From Paenibacillus taichungensis (GTDB lineage Bacteria > Bacillota > Bacilli > Paenibacillales > Paenibacillaceae), in NCBI RefSeq assembly GCF_013359905.1, contig NZ_JABMCC010000096.1:62001-126000 (forward strand): a DNA stretch of 64,000 nucleotides. The letters run 5' to 3'. Below, piece after piece: positions 43,300 to 50,987 of the stretch. Within the stretch, counting starts at the first letter, position 1, and each line of letters starts with the position of its first letter. A program made the position numbers and the translations under genes. The notes beneath the pieces were generated by a model. That model was not told the origin of the DNA. It saw nothing but the letters and a program-made list of their open reading frames with translations, and did not search any database.

Positions 43300-45480
43300 T
43301 TGTCCAAACCAATCAAAGGCTCCTTTACACTACCCGGCGAATCCGGTTATGAGGCACTGACTTTGGAACTTGCCGAACGGTGGGGTGCCGATGTCATTCG
43401 TGACAGTGACGGTACACAATTATCCGATGAAATTATCAACGCGGGGTATGGCATTTATTCGACCATCTGCATCATCCGGGATCATAACGAATGGGCATCC
43501 CAAAATCAAGATAAGCTCCAGCAATGTTTTCTTATTACGAATCCGAAGGTAGCTGTACAAGATTATGTATCGTTTTATCTGATGGAGGATTTTTTTGCTG
43601 AACAATTCAAGGTGAATGATTCCAAAGAGGCCTTTAAGTATTGGCAGGTCTTTGACCGGACAACCGGGGAGGAAGTGCCAAGAGGACAGTGGAATTATGA
43701 GAGGGAATCCGGCCATGTAGTCATTACCGGCATTGTTCCTTGGCATAAATACACAGTAAGCTTCATGGCCTATCGGATCTGGGAAGAAATCTCGATGTAC
43801 AATCACACCACGAACCATTGGGACAAGGAGCACTTGATGCAAATTGATCCGATCTATACGGAAACGCAGACATATCTGCTGGATTGGATGGAGGACTGGT
43901 GTCAGCAGCATCAGGAAACAACGGTGGTTCGTTTCACCTCATTGTTTTATAATTTCGCCTGGATCTGGGGCAGCGACGAGCGTAATCGCCATCTCTTCTC
44001 GGATTGGGGCTCATATGATTTCACGGTAAGTTCAAGAGCACTTGATCTGTTTGCCAAAAAAGTTGGATATTCGCTCTCTGCTGAGGATTTTGTGAATGGC
44101 GGCAAATATCGCGTAAGTCATATCCCGGCGCAGCAGCGCAAGCTGGACTGGATGGCGTTTATCAATGATTTTGTCATCGAATTTGGGAAGAAGTTAATTG
44201 ATATCGTGCATAACCACGGCAAGCTGGCGTATGTCTTCTATGATGACAGCTGGGTTGGTAAGGAGCCTTATAATGACCGCTTTCAGGAGTTTGGATTCGA
44301 TGGGATGATTAAATGTGTGTTTTCCGGTTATGAGGCGAGGATGTGTTCAGGTGTCAACGTGGATACCCATGAGATTCGTCTGCATCCCTACTTGTTTCCG
44401 GTTGGTTTAGGCGGACTTCCTACCTTTAAGGAGGGCGGAAACCCTACACTGGATGCTAAAAAGTATTGGATCAATATCAGGCGCGCTTTGCTCAGGGAGC
44501 CGATTGACCGGATTGGATTGGGTGGATATCTGCATCTGGTTGAGCCTTACCCGGACTTTTGCGATTACATCGAGAAGATTGCGGACGAGTTCAGGGAAAT
44601 AAAAGAGCTTCATCATAAAGGCAAGCCCTATCAGATTAAGACGAGGGTAGCGGTTCTGCATAGCTGGGGCAAATTAAGATCGTGGACGTTGTCCGGCCAC
44701 TTCCATGAAACGTATATGCATGACTTGATTCATGTAAATGAAGCCTTGTCAGGCTTACCGGTTGAAGTGCAGTTCATTGATTTTGAAGATATCCGTCAGG
44801 GCGTGCTGCAACATATAGATGTCGTGATCAATGCCGGCTCTGCCGGTTCAGCCTGGAGCGGCGGAGAACATTGGAATGACCACCAATGTGTGGACCTGCT
44901 GACCAAATGGGTGTATGATGGCGGTACCTTTATTGGCATCAACCAACCATCCGCAATTGAAGGCTACGACAGCTTTTTTAGAATGGCACATGTTCTTGGG
45001 GTGGATGAGGATACTGGCGCCAGGGTGGTTCATGGAAAATGGACATATGAGACTCGCGATGAGCGTGGTTTGTTGCCGGAAGGGTCAAAAATAACGCCGA
45101 AGAATAACATATATCTTACCGATGGAACAGCTGCTGTGGTGGATGAAACGGATGGCATGATTACATTGTCTACACATGATTTTGGTAAAGGAAAAGGAAT
45201 CTACCTGCCTTCATTCGAATTCAGTTGGGAGAACACAAGGCTGCTGCTGAATCTGATTCGCTTTGCAGGTCATGAATTCCATGATTCGAAGTACATTACG
45301 GATAACTTATTTACAGAGTGTACTTATTATCCGGAGAGTAAAATGTTGGTCGTCATTAACAATAGTGATCAGGTTCAAACCACGACAATTGATACGGACT
45401 ACGGAAAACAAACGCTCGAACTGGCTCCGTATGATACGGTCATCACCAAGATTGGTTTAACCAAATCGATGTCCTCATAG
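43300..45480 (+). CDS. GH112 phosphorylase (galacto-N-biose / galactosyl-rhamnose phosphorylase family)
   Basis: A 726-residue cytoplasmic enzyme with the GH112 opening: FTLPGESGYEALTLELAERW then ADVIRDSDGTQLSDEI, GYGIYSTICIIRDHNEWA. Other family regions are the barrel acid VFYDDSWVGKEP (near 310) and the beta-sandwich C-terminus. GH112 enzymes phosphorolyse beta-galactosides of N-acetylhexosamine or L-rhamnose, giving galactose-1-phosphate. The adjacent rhamnogalacturonyl hydrolase makes beta-galactosyl-1,4-rhamnose the more likely substrate; that is inference. The TTG start has GGGAGGG seven bases upstream. Same operon and regulation as GH105. A decayed relative lies 1.2 kb downstream. Confidence 0.9.
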   Translation: MSKPIKGSFTLPGESGYEALTLELAERWGADVIRDSDGTQLSDEIINAGYGIYSTICIIRDHNEWASQNQDKLQQCFLITNPKVAVQDYVSFYLMEDFFAEQFKVNDSKEAFKYWQVFDRTTGEEVPRGQWNYERESGHVVITGIVPWHKYTVSFMAYRIWEEISMYNHTTNHWDKEHLMQIDPIYTETQTYLLDWMEDWCQQHQETTVVRFTSLFYNFAWIWGSDERNRHLFSDWGSYDFTVSSRALDLFAKKVGYSLSAEDFVNGGKYRVSHIPAQQRKLDWMAFINDFVIEFGKKLIDIVHNHGKLAYVFYDDSWVGKEPYNDRFQEFGFDGMIKCVFSGYEARMCSGVNVDTHEIRLHPYLFPVGLGGLPTFKEGGNPTLDAKKYWINIRRALLREPIDRIGLGGYLHLVEPYPDFCDYIEKIADEFREIKELHHKGKPYQIKTRVAVLHSWGKLRSWTLSGHFHETYMHDLIHVNEALSGLPVEVQFIDFEDIRQGVLQHIDVVINAGSAGSAWSGGEHWNDHQCVDLLTKWVYDGGTFIGINQPSAIEGYDSFFRMAHVLGVDEDTGARVVHGKWTYETRDERGLLPEGSKITPKNNIYLTDGTAAVVDETDGMITLSTHDFGKGKGIYLPSFEFSWENTRLLLNLIRFAGHEFHDSKYITDNLFTECTYYPESKMLVVINNSDQVQTTTIDTDYGKQTLELAPYDTVITKIGLTKSMSS

Positions 45481-45492
45481 AATATCTTCTGC

Positions 45493-45530
45493 ATAGACCG
45501 TTTCCTGACCAGGGAGCGGTCTATTTGGGC
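45493..45530 (+). terminator. Terminator after the GH105-GH112 operon
   Basis: Outer arms ATAGACCG and CGGTCTAT and inner arms CCTG and CAGG, followed by a short T-rich stretch. The remaining 45531-45771 shows no gene. Confidence 0.6.
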
Positions 45531-45781
45531 TAAAAAGAATTTTTACTCATGAATATTTTTATAATGTAAACCATAAAAGTAAACCTGTTCTATGACTCAA
45601 CCATGAACATTTTCCACTCCGTCTATATTTACTAGGGGAGGTAATCTTTATTCAGTTTGGATGAGATTTTGTATAGAAAGGGTATTCGTCTTTTAAAAAC
45701 AGGGTTATTTCACAAAATATATGAAAATATCAAATAAATCATGTTAAAGTATATGGTGATTATGGGAATTGGAGGGTTGAA

Positions 45782-46456
45782 ATGGAAATACATAATAAGT
45801 TGAATCAAATTAGAATTAGAAACAATTCAACAACTGAACAAAAAAAAAATTCCATTGTAAGTGCGATAGTGATCGGGGTAATTTTAGGTTTAGCAGCAAA
45901 GCTTGTAGATGCACAGGGGATTAACCCCATATTTGACGCTATCGGTGGACGTTTAGGTATATGGATTTTTGTTGCAACACTCTTATCGGTTTTTAGTTAT
46001 TCTCCCAAATTAGCAGCTCTAAAGATATCCTCTTTTTTTGTATCGCTATTAACTGTTTACTATGTGTACACCGTGTTTTTTTTGCACTTTTTCCCCAAGA
46101 GAGAAATTATATTTTGGGGAATATGCGCGTTGATATCGCCGGTATGTGCTTATGTAATATGGTATGCACGTGGCTATGGAATCATATCTAGTTTGATTTT
46201 ATCCTTTCCGATTACAGCCTTACTGTCAGAAGGATTTCAATTGCGGCACGCTTACTTACCTGAGCACACTCACTACTATTTGATCCCTATACTTATGGGA
46301 ATATATCTGATTATGGTCATTGTTTTACTTTTTATTGTTCCTAAAAGTCCGTTAAGATTTCTGATTGTTCTACCAATTTCTATAGTTCTGTCGTTCATTA
46401 TGATATATTTTCATGTTTTAGGGCATATATTTGGTGGATTAAACGGCTTTTTGTGA
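45782..46456 (+). CDS. Polytopic membrane protein of unknown function
   Basis: A 224-residue protein with a short charged N-terminus and about seven hydrophobic segments, among them SIVSAIVIGVILGLAAKLV, IWIFVATLLSVFSY, IIFWGICALISPVCAYVIWY and FLIVLPISIVLSFIMIYFHV. No transport motif is recognised. GGAGGG seven bases before the ATG makes the start firm. The gene and its leader are AT-rich compared with the glycoside hydrolase genes before it. It stands alone between the GH112 gene and its decayed copy. Confidence 0.75.
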   Translation: MEIHNKLNQIRIRNNSTTEQKKNSIVSAIVIGVILGLAAKLVDAQGINPIFDAIGGRLGIWIFVATLLSVFSYSPKLAALKISSFFVSLLTVYYVYTVFFLHFFPKREIIFWGICALISPVCAYVIWYARGYGIISSLILSFPITALLSEGFQLRHAYLPEHTHYYLIPILMGIYLIMVIVLLFIVPKSPLRFLIVLPISIVLSFIMIYFHVLGHIFGGLNGFL

Positions 46457-46532
46457 GGCTAAAAGAAAAAAATGTAGAGCAATATTTGCTGGAAGTCATC
46501 CAATCTAACGAATCCGCAGTTTCGCTCTAGTG

Positions 46533-46752
46533 TGGAGAAGAACGATCTGGAGCAGTTCAAAGAATTTTGGAATGTGGAGCCCTCCTGCAAAATTCAATCG
46601 ATTCCATCTACGCTGTGCCTGAAGCTTTTATCTATTTGGTTGCACGTCTGGATCACAGCATTGTTGGCTATGGCCTTGGGGTGGGTGAGGATTCAGGCGC
46701 CAGAGTCGTTCTTGGAAGATGGACATATGATAAAATCGGTATAGAAACATAA
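46533..46752 (+). pseudogene. Decayed GH112 gene fragment
   Basis: The peptide GLGVGEDSGARVVLGRWTYD matches VLGVDEDTGARVVHGKWTYE of the intact GH112 gene. At DNA level 46681-46733 aligns with 45001-45053 with only a handful of changes. Upstream parts of the fragment drift between two frames, and no start codon with a ribosome binding site is present. It is the leftover of a duplicated or second GH112 gene. Confidence 0.7.
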
Positions 46753-46763
46753 AAAGCAAGCAA

Positions 46764-46800
46764 TAAGACGTTCGGGACTAATTCCTGAAGCGTCTTATTT
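46764..46800. terminator. Hairpin downstream of the LPMO gene and GH112 remnant
   Basis: ATAAGACG and CGTCTTAT are the outer arms, with partial inner pairing, and TTTT follows on the plus strand. Confidence 0.5.
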
Positions 46801-46903
46801 TGCATGGTGTAATACACAGCCGATCCCCTGAATATGGACCGGCTATGGTTGTAATCAGAATCTTATAAGGACTTCTTTTTAACTAATCCTCCAGTCAATC
46901 CAG

Positions 46904-48244
46904 TTATTGCACCTGCCAGAGGGTTGGTGTTGCCGAAGGAATCCAATCCACTTGAGACGTGTGTGTAAGAAGGCATTTATACGTCAGGTTATTGTAGCTC
47001 ACGATTGTGCCCACTGTGTATTGCGTGTTGGCTGCCCATGCAGGTGCAGTAGCAGCTGCGGCTGTTTTACCGCTGACTGTGCTAGCAGCAGATTGGTTGC
47101 CTGCTGCATCAACAGCATAAACCGAGAAGTTGTAGGTTGTGTTCGCTTCAAGATTGGTTACCGTATAAGACGTTGCCGTCCCGGATGTTGTTGTAACTAA
47201 AGTAGAGCCGTTATAAATTTTATACCCTGTCACGCCTACATTATCCGTGGATGCCGTCCACATCAGCTGAATGCTGGACGCGGTTGGTGTTCCCATCACA
47301 TGCAGCCCGCCTGGAGATGTAGGTGCGGTAGTGTCGTTTGCAGGAGGTGTAGTTGTGGTAACGCTTACACTATTACTGGCTGCAGATTCATTGCCTGCTG
47401 CGTCGACTGCTTTGACAGTAAAGGTATAAGCCGTGCTTGCTGTAAGCCCTGTTACGGTATAGCTTGTAGTTGTGCCAGATACATTGCCTATTAAGGTAGC
47501 CCCGTTGTAAATTTTATACCCTGTTACCCCTACATTATCTGAGGAAGCCTTCCACGATAAGGATGTACTGGTCGCAGCAGTTGCAGTTGCCACAAGTGCA
47601 GTTGGAGGTGTTGGTGCCACATTATCAACCGGGTTCGTCCCGGAGAAGTTTACGTCGATGACATTATAGAAGGCATTGGGAGTATCCGCAACCTCCCAGA
47701 CTGCCAGAATGACATGATAACCGCTGCGATCTGGTACGTTGCATGAGTTGGTGTAGCTAAATGGAGGCTGGCTGCCATTATAGGGAACTGAACAGAACGG
47801 TGTCAGGTCAAACGAATCACGGGATAGAGGTGCGTTCGGATTCCAGTTCGTTTTCGTAATATAATATTTCCAGCTTGCCGTTGAATGGTTAGCTGTCAGC
47901 TTCCAAGTAAACGTATTACTGCCACTAGACATATTCACTTTCGACCAACGTGTGGCGGATTGCTCATCGAGCTTAGGGAAGACGCCGTTAGCGCTTGCAA
48001 TATGGCCGTCCGTAGGTCCTGCAGTAGGGAAGCCTTTAGGTGCTTCCAGGCTTTGGGGTTCATACACGATACTGCCGCAATCTTGATTGACTCCCGAAGC
48101 ACAAAGTGCAGCTCGGCTCGCTGGCCCTTCTACGTAACCATGTGACAACGCCTTGGGACTGTTGAACAGCATGCTTACCGTTGTGAGCACCAGCAGACAG
48201 CAAATCATTACTAGCTTTGAAGACGGTAAAATGAATCTGAACAT
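46904..48244 (-). CDS. Secreted AA10 lytic polysaccharide monooxygenase with two FnIII domains and CBM5/12
   Basis: A 446-residue copper oxidase that cleaves chitin or cellulose. The signal peptide (LVMICCLLVLTTVSML..., cleaved before HGYVEGPASR) exposes the copper-binding His1 of the histidine brace. The second brace His is in LTANHSTASWKYYITKTNW, with an axial Phe in NAFYNVIDVNF. The AA10 domain (about 36-200) is followed by two fibronectin type III repeats (about 210-300 and 308-395), which are alike in sequence, and a C-terminal CBM5/12 (WAANTQYTVGTIVSYNNLTY, with YKCLLTHTS). ATG 48244 has AGGAGG seven bases upstream. Chitin is the more likely target given the CBM type. Single gene. Confidence 0.94.
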   Translation of the reverse strand: MFRFILPSSKLVMICCLLVLTTVSMLFNSPKALSHGYVEGPASRAALCASGVNQDCGSIVYEPQSLEAPKGFPTAGPTDGHIASANGVFPKLDEQSATRWSKVNMSSGSNTFTWKLTANHSTASWKYYITKTNWNPNAPLSRDSFDLTPFCSVPYNGSQPPFSYTNSCNVPDRSGYHVILAVWEVADTPNAFYNVIDVNFSGTNPVDNVAPTPPTALVATATAATSTSLSWKASSDNVGVTGYKIYNGATLIGNVSGTTTSYTVTGLTASTAYTFTVKAVDAAGNESAASNSVSVTTTTPPANDTTAPTSPGGLHVMGTPTASSIQLMWTASTDNVGVTGYKIYNGSTLVTTTSGTATSYTVTNLEANTTYNFSVYAVDAAGNQSAASTVSGKTAAAATAPAWAANTQYTVGTIVSYNNLTYKCLLTHTSQVDWIPSATPTLWQVQ

Positions 48245-48325
48245 TCGATAGCCTCCTGTATCATTTTTTTTATATAAACTCAAGTAAGAGCTTATATCGT
48301 AATTAAGGAAGTGCTATTCCATATA

Positions 48326-48335
48326 CCATATATGG
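48326..48335. promoter_or_regulatory. AT-rich palindrome upstream of the LPMO gene
   Basis: CCATATATGG is a perfect 10-bp palindrome, preceded by a related CCATATA, about 80 bases before the LPMO start. It could be an operator, but base composition alone may explain it. The rest of 48245-48450 has no gene. Confidence 0.25.
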
Positions 48336-48458
48336 ATATTGTTCAATAAAGAAATCGATATACGGGAATTTCTAAAGTTATTGTAAAGGACCTACATTTG
48401 CTGAACAAGGATAAATTTGATAGATAATCCAGTTATTCAAGACTTAGGTAGGCATACA

Positions 48459-48505
48459 AAAAGGCCTTTGCGGAGAGATCATCTCTCCACAAAAGCCTTT
48501 ATTTC
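48459..48505 (+). terminator. Hairpin between the LPMO and Met-rich genes
   Basis: AAAGGC...TTTGCGGAGAGAT and ATCTCTCCACAAA...GCCTTT form a long stem with a minimal loop, followed by TATTT. No plus-strand gene precedes it, so its transcript is unknown. Confidence 0.65.
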
Positions 48506-48641
48506 CGACTGGATTGATAAGTGAAGTGCGTATTATACATCGATTTTACAGAAAAGGCAAGAGGAAAAAGATTGCTTTTAAGTGGGGAATCGTTTATGCT
48601 AAAAAAAGGAAGTTTACTATATTTGAAAGGAGGAAGTTGAA

Positions 48642-48857
48642 ATGGAAAATATGTGTATGAACATGATGATGAACATGTGTATGGAAGAAATGATGTGCAA
48701 GATGAAATCCATGAAGATGATGATGGAATGCATGGAAGACAAAAGCATGATGGAAGGCATGGACATGAATAAAATGATGTCCTGTATGCAAGAATGCGAC
48801 GAAATGATGACTACAATGATGGGCATGATGAGCAACATGAAGAAAGCATCCATGTAA
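48642..48857 (+). CDS. Methionine/cysteine-rich miniprotein (71 aa)
   Basis: 31 of 71 residues are Met and 6 are Cys, mostly in MxxM, MxM and MMM patterns, alternating with acidic and basic residues. It begins MENMCMNMMMNMCMEEMMCK. There is no signal peptide. AAAGGAGG sits nine bases before ATG, a strong ribosome binding site, which argues it is expressed. Met/Cys clusters are typical of copper(I)/silver binding or oxidant scavenging, but no known family is recognised. The repetitive ATG-rich DNA also produces long frames on the other strand, which are artefacts. It is followed by a terminator-like hairpin. Confidence 0.75.
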   Translation: MENMCMNMMMNMCMEEMMCKMKSMKMMMECMEDKSMMEGMDMNKMMSCMQECDEMMTTMMGMMSNMKKASM

Positions 48858-48933
48858 TTATCGATTATTCATTTCATGTAAAGCTGGCGGGCTTTACATA
48901 TGTGCGGAACAGTTGACTGTACGCATCAAAAGA

Positions 48934-48992
48934 ATAGCAAGCCTTTAATCAAGGCGGGTTAAGCAGACGAACTGCAGACCGGCTTTTTTTCT
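48934..48992 (+). terminator. Terminator after the Met-rich gene
   Basis: Loose pairing of AAGCC (48938 region) with GGCTT, plus a small GCAG/CTGC hairpin, ends in a run of seven T. Probably shared with the convergent coiled-coil gene. Confidence 0.5.
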
Positions 48993-49000
48993 TATTTATT

Positions 49001-49324
49001 TTATTTATATTGAAGAATCTTCCGAGAGACATCAATCCGCATTAGCTTCAATTTGAACCATTGCTCCTGTAAAGACTCAGTCTGGTAACCCTCTGAAGCG
49101 ACTCTCAGTTTGCTGAAAATGTCTATCAGTTGTTTGTTGATTCGGTCGTAGCTTGTAAGCAGCTCACGGAGCAGTATCGCTTTTCGTTCTTCCTCCAGTA
49201 ACGCGTCCTTCTGATCTTGAAGCTTCCTGAGAATATCTTCAGCCCATTCCAAGTCTTCTATGGTACGGGCATAATTATATAAGTCCAAATAATCGTTAAC
49301 CCAAGTTTGTGTCAAAGAATCCAT
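49001..49324 (-). CDS. Small coiled-coil protein of unknown function
   Basis: A 107-residue, highly charged helical protein, begins MDSLTQTWVNDYLDLY. A central heptad-like stretch, DQKDALLEEERKAILLRELL, suggests a coiled coil. ATG 49324 lies eight to nine bases after GGAGTG; the in-frame GTG four codons earlier overlaps that site. No family recognised; no operon partner. Confidence 0.65.
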   Translation of the reverse strand: MDSLTQTWVNDYLDLYNYARTIEDLEWAEDILRKLQDQKDALLEEERKAILLRELLTSYDRINKQLIDIFSKLRVASEGYQTESLQEQWFKLKLMRIDVSRKILQYK

Positions 49325-49436
49325 GGCGTTATTCACTCCAGTCAGCTACGCTTTTCTATATACCGAGTATTATACCCGGAATAATACAATTTACAAGGGT
49401 TGAATGTTATTTTCCTGTTTTTTTTCAGTAGCAGTC

Positions 49437-50381
49437 TTATTTATGCGATTCCTGTGATACAGGCTTAATAATATTAATGATTTTGCGCTCTGCATCCTTG
49501 GCTTCAGGAATAGGGTAAAGCACAAAGACGTGATTCATTTTGGGATATACAAAGGTATTATGGTCAATGCCCTGGTCGGTAAGCAGTTTGTCGAGCTTCA
49601 TGTTGTCGGGAAATAAACCTTCATAAGTTCCGATGAAAATGGTAATCTTTCCAAGTCCTTTGAAGTCTCCGTAGATTGGACTGATCAATGGATCATCCAG
49701 ATTTTTATCTGCCGCCCATATTCTTCGAATTACATCATAGCCTTCCACAGCCAGCATCGGATCTCGGGTCTCATAATCGAATATGACCGGATTGTCCAGA
49801 ACCATATCCACACATGGAGATAACAAAATGATATCTTTGGGTTGAGGAAGAAGATTCGTCTTGATGTAATGTGCAAAGCTAAGCGAAATATTTCCGCCCG
49901 CTGAATCTCCCATAATGGTAAGTTGAGCAGGACTCATTATCGATTCAATGATTTCCCGGTATAAGTTCAAGAGTCTTGGATATGTATGCTGGTAGTTGAA
50001 ATGAGGCACTTTGGGATATATGGGGGCTATAACTTTGGCATTCAACGATTGTGCGATGCGGTCCATGAACTTCCAATGAAAGGTTAGAGGCTGGTGTGTA
50101 TGAGCGCCGCCATGTATATATAGGATCACTTTTTGATCAGCAGATTTCTGGTCATTCAATGTAAACACCTGCATGTCTTCAAAGGAACGTTTGTTGACTG
50201 AGGAGATTAATTTAACCTTACCCAGCTCATAAGGCTTAGTGTTCTCTACACCCATGTGTTCCAAGTGCTTCAGGGTGTTTTCTCGCGTGGATAAATTCTT
50301 CTTGCTATCTAAAGTTCCGATGTATTTTTCTAGTAAATAGCTCTTGATAGAGCGTTTTTTGTTATATATATTTACACTCAT
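49437..50381 (-). CDS. Alpha/beta hydrolase, hormone-sensitive-lipase (fold-3) type esterase
   Basis: A 314-residue cytoplasmic hydrolase. The oxyanion-hole motif LYIHGGAHTHQ (near 93) and nucleophile elbow IMGDSAGGNISLSF (near 155) are the HSL-family signature. The catalytic Asp is likely in the stretch IFIGTYEGLFPDNMKL (near 255) and the His in NHVFVLYP (near 290). GGAGAGGACG lies about nine bases before ATG. Single gene. It likely hydrolyses short acyl esters; natural substrate unknown. Confidence 0.9.
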   Translation of the reverse strand: MSVNIYNKKRSIKSYLLEKYIGTLDSKKNLSTRENTLKHLEHMGVENTKPYELGKVKLISSVNKRSFEDMQVFTLNDQKSADQKVILYIHGGAHTHQPLTFHWKFMDRIAQSLNAKVIAPIYPKVPHFNYQHTYPRLLNLYREIIESIMSPAQLTIMGDSAGGNISLSFAHYIKTNLLPQPKDIILLSPCVDMVLDNPVIFDYETRDPMLAVEGYDVIRRIWAADKNLDDPLISPIYGDFKGLGKITIFIGTYEGLFPDNMKLDKLLTDQGIDHNTFVYPKMNHVFVLYPIPEAKDAERKIINIIKPVSQESHK

Positions 50382-50456
50382 CTAAGGATCGTCCTCTCCT
50401 ATTTGAATTAAGTTATTCAAAGTATAAAGCCTGAAGTATACTTTAAGGTCAAGGCT

Positions 50457-50526
50457 ATGAAAGAGCAAAATCACGTTAAATATTGAAATATTAACCTATT
50501 GAAGCAGGTTGAGTTGCTCTTTTTTA
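50457..50526. terminator. Nested hairpin in the 600-bp gap before the KAP gene
   Basis: Outer arms AAAGAGCAA and TTGCTCTTTT enclose an inner hairpin GTTAAATATT/AATATTAAC. It ends in a T run on the plus strand. No gene is visible in 50400-50900. Confidence 0.45.
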
Positions 50527-50910
50527 AAATGCTTCAAGAATACCGTGAAGTCTGATCTTTATGAATAAAACAGGTGAATTGACTCTGGAGATTTTAGTGA
50601 AAATGTGGACTGATATGTTTGGATGATTCTGAATTCAGATATTCTAGAGCATTCTCGTAGAGGTTGAGGAGAGCAGAGCTTATTGAATAAATCAGTCCCG
50701 ATCAAATGTTTAACATACAGGTGAGGATATTGATTGTGTATTATTACATCTCCACCATCAGAAATGCATGTGATGCAAACATTTTGTCTTTCGAAGGGGC
50801 CATTCCTGAGTGTGAGAGTTTGTTGAAGCTACGGTGAAAGGAACGGAAATTCGCTTGGCCAGTGGTAATACTAAATTCTTAGGCTACGTTCAAAACAGGA
50901 GCGTCTTTTC

Positions 50911-50951
50911 TATATAAATACCCCTTCAATAATTGAAGGGGTATTTATATA
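50911..50951. terminator. 41-bp near-perfect palindrome downstream of the KAP gene
   Basis: 20-bp perfect arms, TATATAAATACCCCTTCAAT and its reverse complement, separated by one base. It lies 37 bases after the KAP stop codon and probably acts as its terminator, although no long T run follows. Confidence 0.6.
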
Positions 50952-50987
50952 GATGTATACCTTGCCAAATCAAATGTTGTTCATACT

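Noticed and set aside
48594..48853. His-rich and Ile/Ser-rich minus-strand frames opposite the Met-rich gene
   Set aside because: Artefacts of repeated ATG codons read in reverse; only the plus strand has a ribosome binding site.
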